Source: ZC4RG25 sp023428365
Lineage (GTDB): Bacteria > Pseudomonadota > Alphaproteobacteria > Rhizobiales > Hyphomicrobiaceae
DNA length: 64,000 nt
Direction: 5' to 3'
Assembly: GCA_050283925.1 (NCBI GenBank)
Contig: JBNOAI010000007.1
Coordinates: 62,001-126,000, forward strand
This document shows, piece after piece, positions 18,492 through 28,151 of the stretch; the first letter of the stretch is position 1; each line of letters opens with the position of its first letter. Under the pieces are notes generated by a model. The model saw only the letters and a list, made by a program, of their open reading frames with translations. It did no database searches and was not told the origin of the DNA. Both the position numbers and the translations under genes were made by a program.

Positions 18492-19418
18492 ATGGCTGAT
18501 AGCCACGCCAAACATCACGACTATCACCTTGTGGACCCTAGTCCGTGGCCGCTGCTGGCCTCGGCTGGTGCCTTCGTTCTGGCTGTCGGCGCGATCATCT
18601 GGATGCGGACCAGCCAGGGCGGCGTATTCGGACTGACCGGTCCGACTGTGTTCTACCTGGGTTTCGCCTCCGTTGTCGCCGTTGCCTATTTCTGGTGGCG
18701 CGACGTCGTCCGTGAGGCGAACAAGGGAGATCATACTCCGGTCGTACAGCTTCATCTTCGCTACGGCATGATCCTGTTCATTGCCTCGGAGGTCATGTTC
18801 TTCGTCGCGTGGTTCTGGGCGTTCTTCGACATCGCCCTGTTCCCAGGCGGCGTTCATCCCCTGCCGATCACGATGCCGGACGGCACGATCGCTGAGTCGA
18901 GCGAGATCGTCGGGCAGGTTGAGCGCAATGCTCTGACAGGCGGCCAGTGGCCTCCGGTCCCGTCGGACTTCTTCCACGGCACCTTCGATCCGTGGGGACT
19001 TCCGCTCGTCAATACGCTGATCCTGTTGCTGTCAGGAACGACGGTGACCTGGGCGCACCATGCGCTGCTCAACGATGATCGCAAGGGTTTGATCTGGGGC
19101 CTGACGCTTACCGTTGTGCTCGGCGTCTTCTTTACCCTGTTGCAGGCCTTCGAATACGGACACGCCGCGTTCAGCTATTCCGGTCACATCTACGGTGCCA
19201 CCTTCTTCATGGCGACTGGTTTTCACGGTGCGCACGTCATCATCGGAACGATCTTCCTGTTCGTCTGTCTGATGCGGGCGCTGAAGGGACAGTTCACGCC
19301 GAAGCAGCACTTCGGCTTCGAGGCTGCGGCGTGGTACTGGCATTTCGTCGACGTCGTCTGGCTTTTCCTGTTCGCTTGCATCTACGTCTGGGCTGCCGGA
19401 ACACCGGCTACACACTGA
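18492..19418 (+). CDS. ctaE: Cytochrome c oxidase subunit III
   Basis: 308 aa, seven membrane helices. Family segments: the N-terminus HHDYHLVDPSPWPLLAS, RYGMILFIASEVMFFVAWFW with the conserved membrane glutamate, TFFMATGFHGAHVIIG, and AAWYWHFVDVVWLFLF at the end. It stabilises subunit I and supports proton uptake. Last gene of the oxidase cluster proper; a strong terminator follows 29 bp downstream. Confidence 0.97.
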   Translation: MADSHAKHHDYHLVDPSPWPLLASAGAFVLAVGAIIWMRTSQGGVFGLTGPTVFYLGFASVVAVAYFWWRDVVREANKGDHTPVVQLHLRYGMILFIASEVMFFVAWFWAFFDIALFPGGVHPLPITMPDGTIAESSEIVGQVERNALTGGQWPPVPSDFFHGTFDPWGLPLVNTLILLLSGTTVTWAHHALLNDDRKGLIWGLTLTVVLGVFFTLLQAFEYGHAAFSYSGHIYGATFFMATGFHGAHVIIGTIFLFVCLMRALKGQFTPKQHFGFEAAAWYWHFVDVVWLFLFACIYVWAAGTPATH

Positions 19419-19446
19419 AACGGCAATAAAAAAGCTGTGCATGTTG

Positions 19447-19476
19447 AAATGGGGTGGCTCCAAGCCGCCCCATTTT
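19447..19476 (+). terminator. Rho-independent terminator after ctaE
   Basis: A 13-bp stem (19447-19459 pairing with 19463-19475, with one G-U pair) closes a CCA loop. The descending arm ends in CCCCATTTT. The hairpin sits between ctaE and the DUF983 gene, so the DUF983-surf1 pair probably has its own promoter or depends on read-through. Confidence 0.88.
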
Positions 19477-19556
19477 CGTTCGAGCGCCGCCGATAAAGGG
19501 CGACGTGGCGAAATCCCGCGTTGCGGAGACGATGTGTAAGCGTCACATCTCGCGTC

Positions 19557-19946
19557 ATGATGGCTGAATCCAAGACCGCGCCAACCGTCCGCGCCAGTTT
19601 GCTGTGCCGGTGTCCGCGCTGTGGTGAGGGCGCTCTGTATAAGAGCGCGTTTTCCCTGACGGTGCGCGACCGCTGCGAGGCTTGCGGCCTGGATTACGGC
19701 TTCATCGATAGCGGTGATGGTCCGGCGGTATTCGTGATCCTGCTGTTGGGTTTCCTCGTGATGGGGGCTGCCCTGATCGTGGAGTTCAAGCTGTCCCCAC
19801 CCCTTTGGGTTCATCTCGTCTTATGGCCGGTTGTCACGGGTTTCCTGGGCCTTGCCATGCTGAGACCGATGAAGGCGACGCTGATCGCGCTGCAATACCG
19901 GAACAAGGCCGAGGAGGGGCGCCTTGCCGGAGGCGATGAGACCTGA
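19557..19946 (+). CDS. DUF983 family membrane protein
   Basis: About 129 aa. The N-terminus holds two CxxC pairs, CRCPRCGEG and CEACG, a likely zinc- or metal-binding ribbon, followed by the family core YGFIDSGDGPAVFVILLLG. Two membrane helices follow. DUF983 proteins commonly lie between ctaE and surf1 in alphaproteobacteria and are suspected to help oxidase biogenesis, but no activity is established. The start is one of the two adjacent ATG codons at 19557. It ends 3 bp before surf1. Confidence 0.85.
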   Translation: MMAESKTAPTVRASLLCRCPRCGEGALYKSAFSLTVRDRCEACGLDYGFIDSGDGPAVFVILLLGFLVMGAALIVEFKLSPPLWVHLVLWPVVTGFLGLAMLRPMKATLIALQYRNKAEEGRLAGGDET

Positions 19947-19949
19947 ACC

Positions 19950-20762
19950 ATGCTGAGCAGATGCAAAGGCAAGGGGCTGCTTGCGCCAACGCTGGCGAGT
20001 TTGATGGCCTTCGCGATGCTCATCGGTCTGGGAACCTGGCAGTGGCAGCGCAAGACATGGAAGGAAGAGCTGATCGCCACCATCGATGCGCGAATCGCGG
20101 CTCCACCCTCTGCGCCGGAGCAATGGTCCGGGCTGCAGTGTCAGCCCATGCACGAGGTGGGTCTGGCGGCGTCCTGCGAATTCAACATGGTGCGTCTGGC
20201 TGGGCGTTTTGACTATGGTCGCGACTGGCACGTGTTCGTGAATGCACCGCGCACGGCGACCGCACCCGGCGGGCCCGGATATTTCATCCTGTCGCCATTC
20301 GAATTGGAGGGCACGCCCGGAAGCCGTATCTTCGTCAATCGTGGTTTTGTGCCCGAGGCGCAGAAGGATGCAGCCGGTTGGAGGACGGGGCAGGTATCGG
20401 ATCGGACGGAGATCGTCGGTCAGATCCGAACGGCCGAGCAGCGGGGAACGTTCACTAACCGGAATAGTCCGGATGCCAATGTCTGGTATCTTCGCAATCC
20501 CCGAGAGTTGCTCGGCCTCAATGAGACGGAAGCCGGTCCGCCTGGTTGGCAAGCGGCCGGGCCGGATCCGTTGGAATTCTACGTCGAACAGATTTCGCCC
20601 GTGCCATCGGGCGGGCTGCCATCGCCGCGGCCGAGCCGGATCGAACTTCCCAATCGTCATTTGGAATACGCACTGACGTGGTGGGGACTGTCGCTGACGC
20701 TGATTGGTGTTTACGTTGCGTTCGCCTTCAGCCGCATCCGCGGCTGGCGACCCGATGTTTGA
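19950..20762 (+). CDS. SURF1 family cytochrome oxidase biogenesis protein
   Basis: 270 aa. Two membrane helices, one at each end (ASLMAFAMLIGLGTWQWQRK and LTWWGLSLTLIGVYVAFAFS), enclose a periplasmic domain. SURF1 hallmarks are GTWQWQRKTWKEEL, GPGYFILSPFEL, FVNRGFVP, and PNRHLEYALTWWGLS. SURF1 assists insertion of heme a into subunit I. It starts 3 bp after the DUF983 gene; the two are clearly co-expressed. Confidence 0.94.
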   Translation: MLSRCKGKGLLAPTLASLMAFAMLIGLGTWQWQRKTWKEELIATIDARIAAPPSAPEQWSGLQCQPMHEVGLAASCEFNMVRLAGRFDYGRDWHVFVNAPRTATAPGGPGYFILSPFELEGTPGSRIFVNRGFVPEAQKDAAGWRTGQVSDRTEIVGQIRTAEQRGTFTNRNSPDANVWYLRNPRELLGLNETEAGPPGWQAAGPDPLEFYVEQISPVPSGGLPSPRPSRIELPNRHLEYALTWWGLSLTLIGVYVAFAFSRIRGWRPDV

Positions 20763-20881
20763 GGTTTGTTCACCGCTGATGGGCGGCGGGAGCGCGGCTC
20801 TGCTTGTTCCTGCCGCGAGTGCATTCTAGGGTGCCTGATGCGCCATTCCGGCGCTGCATGGCTCAAAAAGGCTGACGACTC

Positions 20882-22288
20882 GTGCAATATATTTCGACCA
20901 GAGGCTTGGCGCCATCGCTTGGCTTCGAGGATGTCCTGTTGGCGGGGCTGGCGCGGGATGGTGGACTCTATCTGCCTGAAACATGGCCGCGGCTGAAGCC
21001 TGAGCAGATCGCTGCCATGGCCGGCAAACCGTTCGCGGAAGTTGCTGTCGAGGTGATCTCACCGTTCGTGGGTGACGCCATCACGCGCAAAGACCTGCTG
21101 GATATGGCGCGCGCGGCTTACGGCAGCTTCGGCCATCCCGCGGTGACGCCATTGGTTCAGCTCGGACCGAGCCTTTGGGTGCTTGAGCTCTTCCACGGAC
21201 CGACGCTGGCGTTCAAAGACGTGGCGATGCAACTGCTGGCCCGGCTGATGGATCACGTGCTGGGCAAGCGCAAGCAGCGGGCGACGATCGTTGGCGCGAC
21301 CTCGGGTGATACCGGCGGCGCGGCGATCGAAGCGTTCCGTGGCTCGAAAGCCGTGGATGTCGTGATCCTGTTCCCGGATGGGCGTGTGTCGGACGTTCAG
21401 CGGCGGATGATGACCACACCGCGTGAAAACAACGTGCATGCGGTTGCCATCGATGGGACGTTCGATGATTGCCAGGCGCTCGTGAAGGCGATGTTCAACC
21501 ATCACGCCTTCCGCGACCGGATGCAGCTTGCCGGCGTCAACTCGATCAACTGGGCACGTATTATGGCCCAGGTGACGTATTACTTTGTGGCCGGCGTTGC
21601 ACTCGGCGCGCCGCATCGCGCGGTATCGTTCTCGGTTCCGACCGGCAATTTTGGTGATATCTTCGCGGGTTATGTCGCCGGCAAGATGGGTTTGCCGATC
21701 GATCGGCTGGTGATTGGTTCCAACGCCAACGATATCCTGCCGCGCACGGTCGATAGTGGTGTGTATGAGAAGCAGGGCGTCACGGCGACGACTTCGCCAT
21801 CGATGGATATCGAAGTGTCGTCCAACTTCGAACGCTATCTGTTCGAGGCACAGGGACGCGACGCGGCTCTGATCCGGTCGCAGATGGCAGCCCTCGGGCA
21901 AGCCGGCCGATTTGAGGTTAAGGGTGGTGCTCAGCTGTTAGCTAAGGATTTCTCCGCGGCATCCGCTTCGGAGGATGATGTCAAAAAGACGATCCGTCTG
22001 ACGCGCGAACGTACAGGCTATACGGCCGAGCCGCATACGGTTTGTGGCCTGATCGCTGCCGAACGCTGTCTTGCTTCCGGGATGTCTCCGCACGTCGTTC
22101 TCGCGACGGCGCATCCGGCCAAATTCCCTGATACCATGCAGGAGGTTCTCGGAGACCGGCCGGCCCTGCCGTCGCGCCTGTCGCAACTGATGACGGATGA
22201 TGAGCGCTTTGCCGTGCTGCCGAATGATCTGGCCGCCGTCGAACGGTTCATTGAAGAGCGGACAGCCGCTGCAGGGTTGACGGCATGA
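20882..22288 (+). CDS. thrC: Threonine synthase
   Basis: 468 aa starting at a GTG. It converts O-phosphohomoserine to threonine using PLP. The PLP lysine is in FHGPTLAFKDVAMQ, and the phosphate-binding loop is GATSGDTGGAAIEAF. FSVPTGNFGDIFAGYVA and the C-terminal PHTVCGLIAAE are family segments. The N-terminus MQYISTRGLAP is the typical start. It overlaps the M16 peptidase by 4 bp (ATGA). Its partner thrB is about 9 kb away at 31137-32105, so threonine synthesis is not in one operon. Confidence 0.96.
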   Translation: MQYISTRGLAPSLGFEDVLLAGLARDGGLYLPETWPRLKPEQIAAMAGKPFAEVAVEVISPFVGDAITRKDLLDMARAAYGSFGHPAVTPLVQLGPSLWVLELFHGPTLAFKDVAMQLLARLMDHVLGKRKQRATIVGATSGDTGGAAIEAFRGSKAVDVVILFPDGRVSDVQRRMMTTPRENNVHAVAIDGTFDDCQALVKAMFNHHAFRDRMQLAGVNSINWARIMAQVTYYFVAGVALGAPHRAVSFSVPTGNFGDIFAGYVAGKMGLPIDRLVIGSNANDILPRTVDSGVYEKQGVTATTSPSMDIEVSSNFERYLFEAQGRDAALIRSQMAALGQAGRFEVKGGAQLLAKDFSAASASEDDVKKTIRLTRERTGYTAEPHTVCGLIAAERCLASGMSPHVVLATAHPAKFPDTMQEVLGDRPALPSRLSQLMTDDERFAVLPNDLAAVERFIEERTAAAGLTA

Positions 22289-23553
22289 CGACCAACCTGA
22301 CCACGCTCCCGAACGGGTTGCGCATCGTCTCTCACCAGATGCCGCATCTGGAGACGATCTCGCTCGGCGTGTGGGTGGCGACGGGTGCCCGGCATGAGAC
22401 CGAGCGCGAGCACGGCATCTCGCATCTGCTGGAGCATATGGCGTTCAAGGGAACGCAGCGTCGCTCGGCGCGAGATATTGCCGAAGAAATTGAGCAGGTT
22501 GGCGGAGAGTTGAACGCGGCAACGAGCCTGGAGAGCACGGCCTACTACGCCCGTGTGCTGAAGGGCGACGAGGCTGTCGCGATGGACATCCTGGCCGACA
22601 TTCTCCAGCACTCGACCTTTGCCGAAGATGAGCTCGAGAAAGAGCGCGAGGTCGTGCTCCAGGAGATCGCCGGGATTCAGGACAGCCCGGATGAAATCGC
22701 CTACGATATGGTGCAGGACGCTGCCTATCCGGAGCAGGCTGTCGGCCGACCGATCATCGGCACACGTGAAAGCGTGAAAAGTTTCTCGGCTGACGATCTG
22801 CGCAGCTTCCGGCACGCGCGTTATGTTGCGCCAAAAATGGTGATCTCGGCGGCCGGCGGCATCGAGCACGATCGCCTGGTCCGCCACGCTGAAGCCCTAT
22901 TTGGTGGACTGAATAGCGCCGAGTCGCAGGATGCTGTGACCGCCAAATATGTGGGTGGCCGTCGCGCCTCGGCGAAGCTGTTCGAGCAGAGTCATCTGCT
23001 GCTCGGTTTCGAGGCGCCATCCTACTGCGAGCAGGAGTTCTATGCAGCTCAGGTGTTCTCGGGGCTGCTTGGTGGCGGTATGTCGTCCCGCCTGTTTCAG
23101 GCCGCGCGCGAAAACCGGGGCCTTTGCTACGCCATCTATTCGACGGCCTGGGGGATGGCCGATTCCGGAATGTTCGACATCCACGCCGCGACCAGCCCGG
23201 AGCTGATGGAGGAATTGATCGACGTGATCGGGACGGAGCTGACAAGTCTGGCTTCCACCCCGCCGAGCGAGGCGGAGGTTGGGCGTGCGAAGGCGCAGCT
23301 CAAGGCCGGCCTGTTGATGAGCCTCGAGAGTTCGTCGGCGCGTGCCGAACAGATGGCACGTCAACTGATCGTATTCGATCGTCTCGTGTCGGTCGCCGAA
23401 TTGATTGAGCGGGTCGAGAACGTTACGTCCGAACGAATCCGTGCAGTCGCTGAGCGCGTGGCTCGGTCGGCGCCGCCCTCCGTTGCTGTTGTCGGGGCAG
23501 GGAAGGTATCTGCCGATCATGCTGCGCTCGCGGAGCGTCGCCTCTCCGGCTAA
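22285..23553 (+). CDS. M16 family zinc peptidase (processing-peptidase type)
   Basis: 422 aa. The inverted zinc motif HxxEH is HLLEHMAFKG at about residues 48-57, with the distal glutamate in LEKEREVVLQEI. It is about half the size of pitrilysin and matches the PqqL/mitochondrial processing-peptidase beta type, common as a single gene in alphaproteobacteria. ESTAYYARVLKGD and the glycine-rich loop GLLGGGMSSRLFQAAREN are further conserved segments. Coupled to thrC by overlap and followed 15 bp later by the GNAT gene. Substrate unknown. Confidence 0.93.
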   Translation: MTTNLTTLPNGLRIVSHQMPHLETISLGVWVATGARHETEREHGISHLLEHMAFKGTQRRSARDIAEEIEQVGGELNAATSLESTAYYARVLKGDEAVAMDILADILQHSTFAEDELEKEREVVLQEIAGIQDSPDEIAYDMVQDAAYPEQAVGRPIIGTRESVKSFSADDLRSFRHARYVAPKMVISAAGGIEHDRLVRHAEALFGGLNSAESQDAVTAKYVGGRRASAKLFEQSHLLLGFEAPSYCEQEFYAAQVFSGLLGGGMSSRLFQAARENRGLCYAIYSTAWGMADSGMFDIHAATSPELMEELIDVIGTELTSLASTPPSEAEVGRAKAQLKAGLLMSLESSSARAEQMARQLIVFDRLVSVAELIERVENVTSERIRAVAERVARSAPPSVAVVGAGKVSADHAALAERRLSG

Positions 23554-23568
23554 CTGAAGGTGAATGCG

Positions 23569-24180
23569 ATGGCCTTTCTGAGATCCGGCTTGGGTGGCGA
23601 CGTGCCGATGGTGCGCGGCCGAGGCTTGCTTCTCAGGCCGCCGCATATGGGAGACTACGCCGCGTGGGCCGAGTTGAGGGCCGCGAGCAGATCGCATCTG
23701 GTGCCGTGGGAGCCGCAATGGTCGCGCGATGAGCTGACCCGGGACGCCTTCCGCCGCCGTATCCGCCACTATCAGCGTGAGCTGCATGAGGATCTTGGCT
23801 ACGCGTTTTTCATTTATCGCGACACCGATGAGACGCTGCTTGGCGGCCTGACGCTCAGCAACGTGCGCCGCGGCGTGACCCAGGCTGCTGCGGTTGGCTA
23901 CTGGATCGGCCTGCCGTTCGCCCGTCGGGGTTACATGTCCACCGCGCTCAGCTCGGTCATGCGCTTCGCGTTCGATGATCTCAATCTGCATCGGCTCGAA
24001 GCAGCTTGTATGCCGCATAACGCGTCGTCGATCCGCGTGCTGGAAAACAACGGATTTCATCGCGAGGGCTTGGCACGGCGATACCTTAAGATCGATGGCG
24101 TTTGGCAGGATCATCTCCTGTACGCAACGCTATCGGATGATACGCGTGGTGGACCTTGGGCCGCCGGGATTTCTGCATGA
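23569..24180 (+). CDS. GNAT family N-acetyltransferase (RimJ-like)
   Basis: 203 aa from the ATG at 23569 with GAAGG 8 nt upstream; a GTG at 23560 is an alternative. The acetyl-CoA region includes VGYWIGLPFARRGYMSTAL and the RimJ-type end LEAACMPHNASSIRVLENNGF then EGLARRYLKIDGVWQDHLLY. Likely acetylates a protein N-terminus or small molecule, possibly ribosomal protein S5 by homology to RimJ. It ends in a 4-bp ATGA overlap with the EAL protein gene. Confidence 0.93.
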   Translation: MAFLRSGLGGDVPMVRGRGLLLRPPHMGDYAAWAELRAASRSHLVPWEPQWSRDELTRDAFRRRIRHYQRELHEDLGYAFFIYRDTDETLLGGLTLSNVRRGVTQAAAVGYWIGLPFARRGYMSTALSSVMRFAFDDLNLHRLEAACMPHNASSIRVLENNGFHREGLARRYLKIDGVWQDHLLYATLSDDTRGGPWAAGISA

Positions 24181-27100
24181 GGGGAGCCTTCCGGACAGTG
24201 CTTGCCGGATCAGGATGGGGAAGGGGTGGCCCGCTAGGGGGGCTGCTGGCGCTTTTGGCGCTGGTGACGCTTGCCATCCCGTCACCCGCGAATGCTCTCG
24301 AACCCATTCAGGTCGATCCTAACGAAGAGCGCATCGAGATTACCGCGCTCGGCGAGATCTATGCCGGCCGGGGTGACACGCTTCAGGTTGACACTGCTCC
24401 GGGGCCAGACGGTCTCAGCGGGCGCATGTCGGTGAGAGCGGTAACAGCGGGCACCAATCCGGGATGGATCGTCTTCGCACTCCACAATCCGACCGACAAG
24501 CCGATCGAGAGATGGCTGACGGCGGAGCGCTACACGATCATCGGTTCGTCGGTGATTTGGCCGGATCTCGATGCACGGCGTATCGAGGCAGTGACGCCTT
24601 CGCTCGGATATCTACCGGATCGCGTCAAAAGCGATAAGGCGGACCTCTTCCGCATCACGCTGGAGCCGGGCCAGACCATTACCTACGTGGCGGAGCTGGC
24701 GTCCGACCGTCCGGTGCGGGTGCAGTTGTGGAAGCCGTTGGAGTACGAACTGCACGCGCGCGATCGCCAGCTTTTCAACGGCATCATGCTCGGCATTACG
24801 GGCCTGCTCGCCATCTTCCTGACGGTCGTGTTCGCCGCAAACCACAAGGCGATCTTCCCCGCGGCGGCGCTGGTCGCGTGGTGCGTGCTCGGCTATCTGT
24901 GTGTCGATTTCGGCTTCTGGCATAAGCTGCTTCAGCTCAGCGCGGAAGATAACGCGGTTTATCGAGCGGCCACCGAATCCGCCATTGCGGCCAGTCTGCT
25001 GATCTTCCTCGGCGTGTTCCTCCGGTTGAAATACTGGAACACGTTCGTGCGCATGATCTTCACCGTGTGGATCGTGGCGCAGCTCTGCCTCATTGCAGTA
25101 GCGGTCATCGACCCGCGGCTGGCTGCCACGTTTGCGCGAGCATCCTTTGCGGCGATCGGCAGCGTGGGTGCGCTGCTGACGCTCTATCTGGCGGTCCGCG
25201 GGCAGGATCGCGCCTTGTCGCTCATTCCGGCCTGGATGCTGTTCCTGGTCTGGATTTTCGCTGCCGGTGTGACGCTGACAGGCAAGCTGTCCGGCGATAT
25301 CGTGGTGTCGGGATTGGTGGCAGGTCTTGTGCTTATCATCCTGCTCCTCGGCCTGACCGTGACGCAGTTTGCGTTCCGTTCGTTCGAACCGCTTTACGGA
25401 GCGTCACCGAATGATCTGCAGCTACGGTCACTGGCAATCGACGGCGCCGGGGCTGCCGTTTGGGAATGGTTTGCGCGGCGTGACGAGATCAAGGTCAGTC
25501 CGATCATCGAGGAAAGCCTTGGCCTGACCCCAGGGGAGCTTTCGGCTAAGGTTGACGACTTCGCCAAACATCTGCACGCCGCCGATAAGGAGCGTTTCCG
25601 GCTCATGCTGTGGTCGGTGCAGGAGCGCAACGGCGGCAATCTGCACATCGACCTGCGCATGCGCCATGCGGACAACTCCTATCGCTGGTTCGAACTGGAA
25701 GCGGCCAGCGTCCCGCACACAGATCGGAAGGCGTTGCGTTGTGTGGGATTGATGCGCGATGTCACGGAGGCCAAGCGCTCCCAGGAGCGTCTGATGCACG
25801 ATGCGGTGCACGACAATCTCACAGGCCTCCCGAACCGCGAGCTGTTTCTCGACCGTCTGTCCGTTGCCGTCGCCCGGTCGAAGGAAGAGACGCATGTGCG
25901 GCCGGCTGTGCTTTTCATCGACATCGATAAATTCAAGAGCGTGAATTCGTCGATGGGATTGATTGTCGGCGATAGCCTCTTGCTGACCGTTGCCCGCCGC
26001 CTGACGCGCCATTTGAGCGCGCAGGACACGCTGGCGCGCGTGGCCGGTGACCAATTCGCCATTCTGCTGCTCGCCCAACAGGATACGCGCGAGCTGGCGA
26101 TGCTGGCCGAGCGGGTGCGTCGCGCCTTGCGCTCGCCGATCAAGATTGCCGGCAAGGAAATCGTGCTGACGGCATCGACCGGCATTGCCGTCTATGACGG
26201 TGCCGAGGAGAATCCTCACGACCTCCTGAAGGAGGCCGAGATCGCTATGTATCGGGCCAAGCGTGGTGGCGCGGATCGCGTCGAGATTTTCCGGTCCGAA
26301 CTGCGCAACCAGCCCGACGAGCGGGTGACGATCGAGAGCGACTTGCGCCGTGCAATCGAGCGCCGCCAGCTGCGGATCCTCTATCAGCCGATCATCTATC
26401 TCCCGACCGAGGAGTTGGCCGGGTTCGAAGCGTTGGTACGGTGGGAGCATCCCAAACTTGGTCTGCTCAATCCGGACGAGTTCGTGCCGGTCGCGGAAGA
26501 AAGCGATCTCATCGTCAAGCTCGGGTCGTATGTGCTGAACCGCTCGGCACAGGAAGCGGCGCGCTGGCACAAGGAGCTGCCGCGCGGAGACAACGCGCTG
26601 TTCGTCAGTGTGAACGTGTCGAGCCGCCAGCTGTTTCGCCAGGATCTGATCCAGGAGATCCGGCACATTCTCGGCCGCGCCGTGCTGCCGCCAGGGGCGC
26701 TTCGTCTCGAGGTGACCGAATCTCTGGTCATGGAGAATCCGGAGCAGGCCGTGCAGATGCTCGAACTGCTGAGCAGTGCTGGCGCGGGCCTGTCGATGGA
26801 CGACTTCGGCGCGGGCTATTCCTCGCTCGCATATCTCCAGCGCTTTCCGTTCGACACCATCAAGATCGACCGCGGTCTCGTGCAGTCCAGCACGGATGAT
26901 GGTCCCGGCGCGGCAATCGTTCGATCGATCGTTGCGCTGGCTCACGAGCTTGGAAAAAAGGTGGTCGCTGAAGGTATCGAGCAATCGGAAAACGCAGGCT
27001 TTTTGCGTGCGCTCGGCTGTGAGTATGCGCAGGGCTTCTACTATGGCGAGCCGATGAGCGACCGTGACGTGATGCAGCTGCTGCGCGTCATCCGCAAATC

Positions 27101-28121
27101 AGAGCGCAAGCTGCAGCGTCGCGGTTTCTTCCGCACCAACGTCGATCGGCGCAAGAAGCGGGATCGCAAGACGGTCGATGTTCCAGCACCGATTGAGAAT
27201 GCCGATGAACTCTTGCCGTTGCATGCTGATGCGGAAGGTGGTTCGGCGGCGTTGCCGGATATCGCGGTACCACCGCGCATTCTGAAGGCGGCCGAGGATT
27301 CCGACAAATCGGATCAGGATGCCAAGCCGAAATCGAAGAGAAAGGCCAGTCAGCTTTTCTCCCGGACGCGCCCACGGTCGAAAACTCCGGCAAACGAGGC
27401 AGAAACGACCCAACGTTCTGGCAATGGTGCGCCGCCTCGTACTGATGTGCCCAAGACGGTGCCTCCCTCTCCACCTCCGCCGGTATCGCACGCGGGAGGT
27501 AACGGCACTGAGCCGCCGGTGCGTACAGGCCGTCCGCCCCACATCACGAGACCGACACAGCCATTGGGACGCCATTCCGGTCCGCCACCGGCACCGCGTA
27601 ATCCGTCGGCGGGTGGACCACCCCCGCCAACTCCGCCGCAAACGAGCGGCATGCCTCGCTCGCCGCTCCCGCAGATTCCTTATCCGCCCGCGCCAAACGG
27701 CCCTCCGCCAGCCCCGTCGCAGCGCCCACAAATGACGGGTGGTAGCACGATGCCGCCGCCGCACCCCGGCGCGCCTAAGGCTAGTGGGATGCCGCCGCCT
27801 CCGACGAACCCATCTCGGCCACCGGCGTCTGCTCCACCGCCGGTACGGACAGGGCCGCCGACTTCACCTGTGTCACCTGCCAGGCTTGCCAGTGCGCTCA
27901 ACCGTAATGGCGAGGGGGCAACGACAGCGCCTCCAACACGTCCAACCGCGCCGCCGACGCACTACCCCTCGCTGCCGCCTGCGATTGCAGAGAGCTTGGC
28001 GAAGCTGGCTGGCGTTCCCATCGCGGAAAACCCGACGTCGGCACCGCGCCAGCCCGGTTCGGCTCGGAAAGCCCCGGATGGGGCCGATCAGCCGCCAGCC
28101 AACGGCAAAGCCGCGCGCTAA
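24177..28121 (+). CDS. 7TM-DISM/PAS/degenerate-GGDEF/EAL c-di-GMP phosphodiesterase with proline-rich tail
   Basis: 1314 aa. Order: signal peptide (to about 40), periplasmic sensor domain (about 40-200), a block of about seven membrane helices (about 205-400), a PAS domain (about 420-540), a GGDEF-like domain (about 545-705), an EAL domain (about 725-965), then a basic linker and a tail of about 330 residues rich in Pro, Ala and Gly. The GGDEF signature reads AGDQF and no inhibitory RxxD is seen before it, so cyclase activity is unlikely. EAL residues are intact: FEALVRW, SVNVSSRQL, LEVTES, MDDFGAGYSS, IKIDR, VVAEGIEQ, YAQGFYYGEP. I predict an active c-di-GMP hydrolase controlled by a periplasmic signal. 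Start by ATGA overlap with the upstream gene. Confidence 0.93.
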   Translation: MRGAFRTVLAGSGWGRGGPLGGLLALLALVTLAIPSPANALEPIQVDPNEERIEITALGEIYAGRGDTLQVDTAPGPDGLSGRMSVRAVTAGTNPGWIVFALHNPTDKPIERWLTAERYTIIGSSVIWPDLDARRIEAVTPSLGYLPDRVKSDKADLFRITLEPGQTITYVAELASDRPVRVQLWKPLEYELHARDRQLFNGIMLGITGLLAIFLTVVFAANHKAIFPAAALVAWCVLGYLCVDFGFWHKLLQLSAEDNAVYRAATESAIAASLLIFLGVFLRLKYWNTFVRMIFTVWIVAQLCLIAVAVIDPRLAATFARASFAAIGSVGALLTLYLAVRGQDRALSLIPAWMLFLVWIFAAGVTLTGKLSGDIVVSGLVAGLVLIILLLGLTVTQFAFRSFEPLYGASPNDLQLRSLAIDGAGAAVWEWFARRDEIKVSPIIEESLGLTPGELSAKVDDFAKHLHAADKERFRLMLWSVQERNGGNLHIDLRMRHADNSYRWFELEAASVPHTDRKALRCVGLMRDVTEAKRSQERLMHDAVHDNLTGLPNRELFLDRLSVAVARSKEETHVRPAVLFIDIDKFKSVNSSMGLIVGDSLLLTVARRLTRHLSAQDTLARVAGDQFAILLLAQQDTRELAMLAERVRRALRSPIKIAGKEIVLTASTGIAVYDGAEENPHDLLKEAEIAMYRAKRGGADRVEIFRSELRNQPDERVTIESDLRRAIERRQLRILYQPIIYLPTEELAGFEALVRWEHPKLGLLNPDEFVPVAEESDLIVKLGSYVLNRSAQEAARWHKELPRGDNALFVSVNVSSRQLFRQDLIQEIRHILGRAVLPPGALRLEVTESLVMENPEQAVQMLELLSSAGAGLSMDDFGAGYSSLAYLQRFPFDTIKIDRGLVQSSTDDGPGAAIVRSIVALAHELGKKVVAEGIEQSENAGFLRALGCEYAQGFYYGEPMSDRDVMQLLRVIRKSERKLQRRGFFRTNVDRRKKRDRKTVDVPAPIENADELLPLHADAEGGSAALPDIAVPPRILKAAEDSDKSDQDAKPKSKRKASQLFSRTRPRSKTPANEAETTQRSGNGAPPRTDVPKTVPPSPPPPVSHAGGNGTEPPVRTGRPPHITRPTQPLGRHSGPPPAPRNPSAGGPPPPTPPQTSGMPRSPLPQIPYPPAPNGPPPAPSQRPQMTGGSTMPPPHPGAPKASGMPPPPTNPSRPPASAPPPVRTGPPTSPVSPARLASALNRNGEGATTAPPTRPTAPPTHYPSLPPAIAESLAKLAGVPIAENPTSAPRQPGSARKAPDGADQPPANGKAAR

Positions 28122-28151
28122 AGTCTATCCGATATGGATCGAAGCGTCCGT

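Noticed and set aside
25428..26984. 518-codon open frame antisense to the EAL protein gene
   Set aside because: It covers the GGDEF/EAL coding region exactly opposite; composition is that of a shadow frame.
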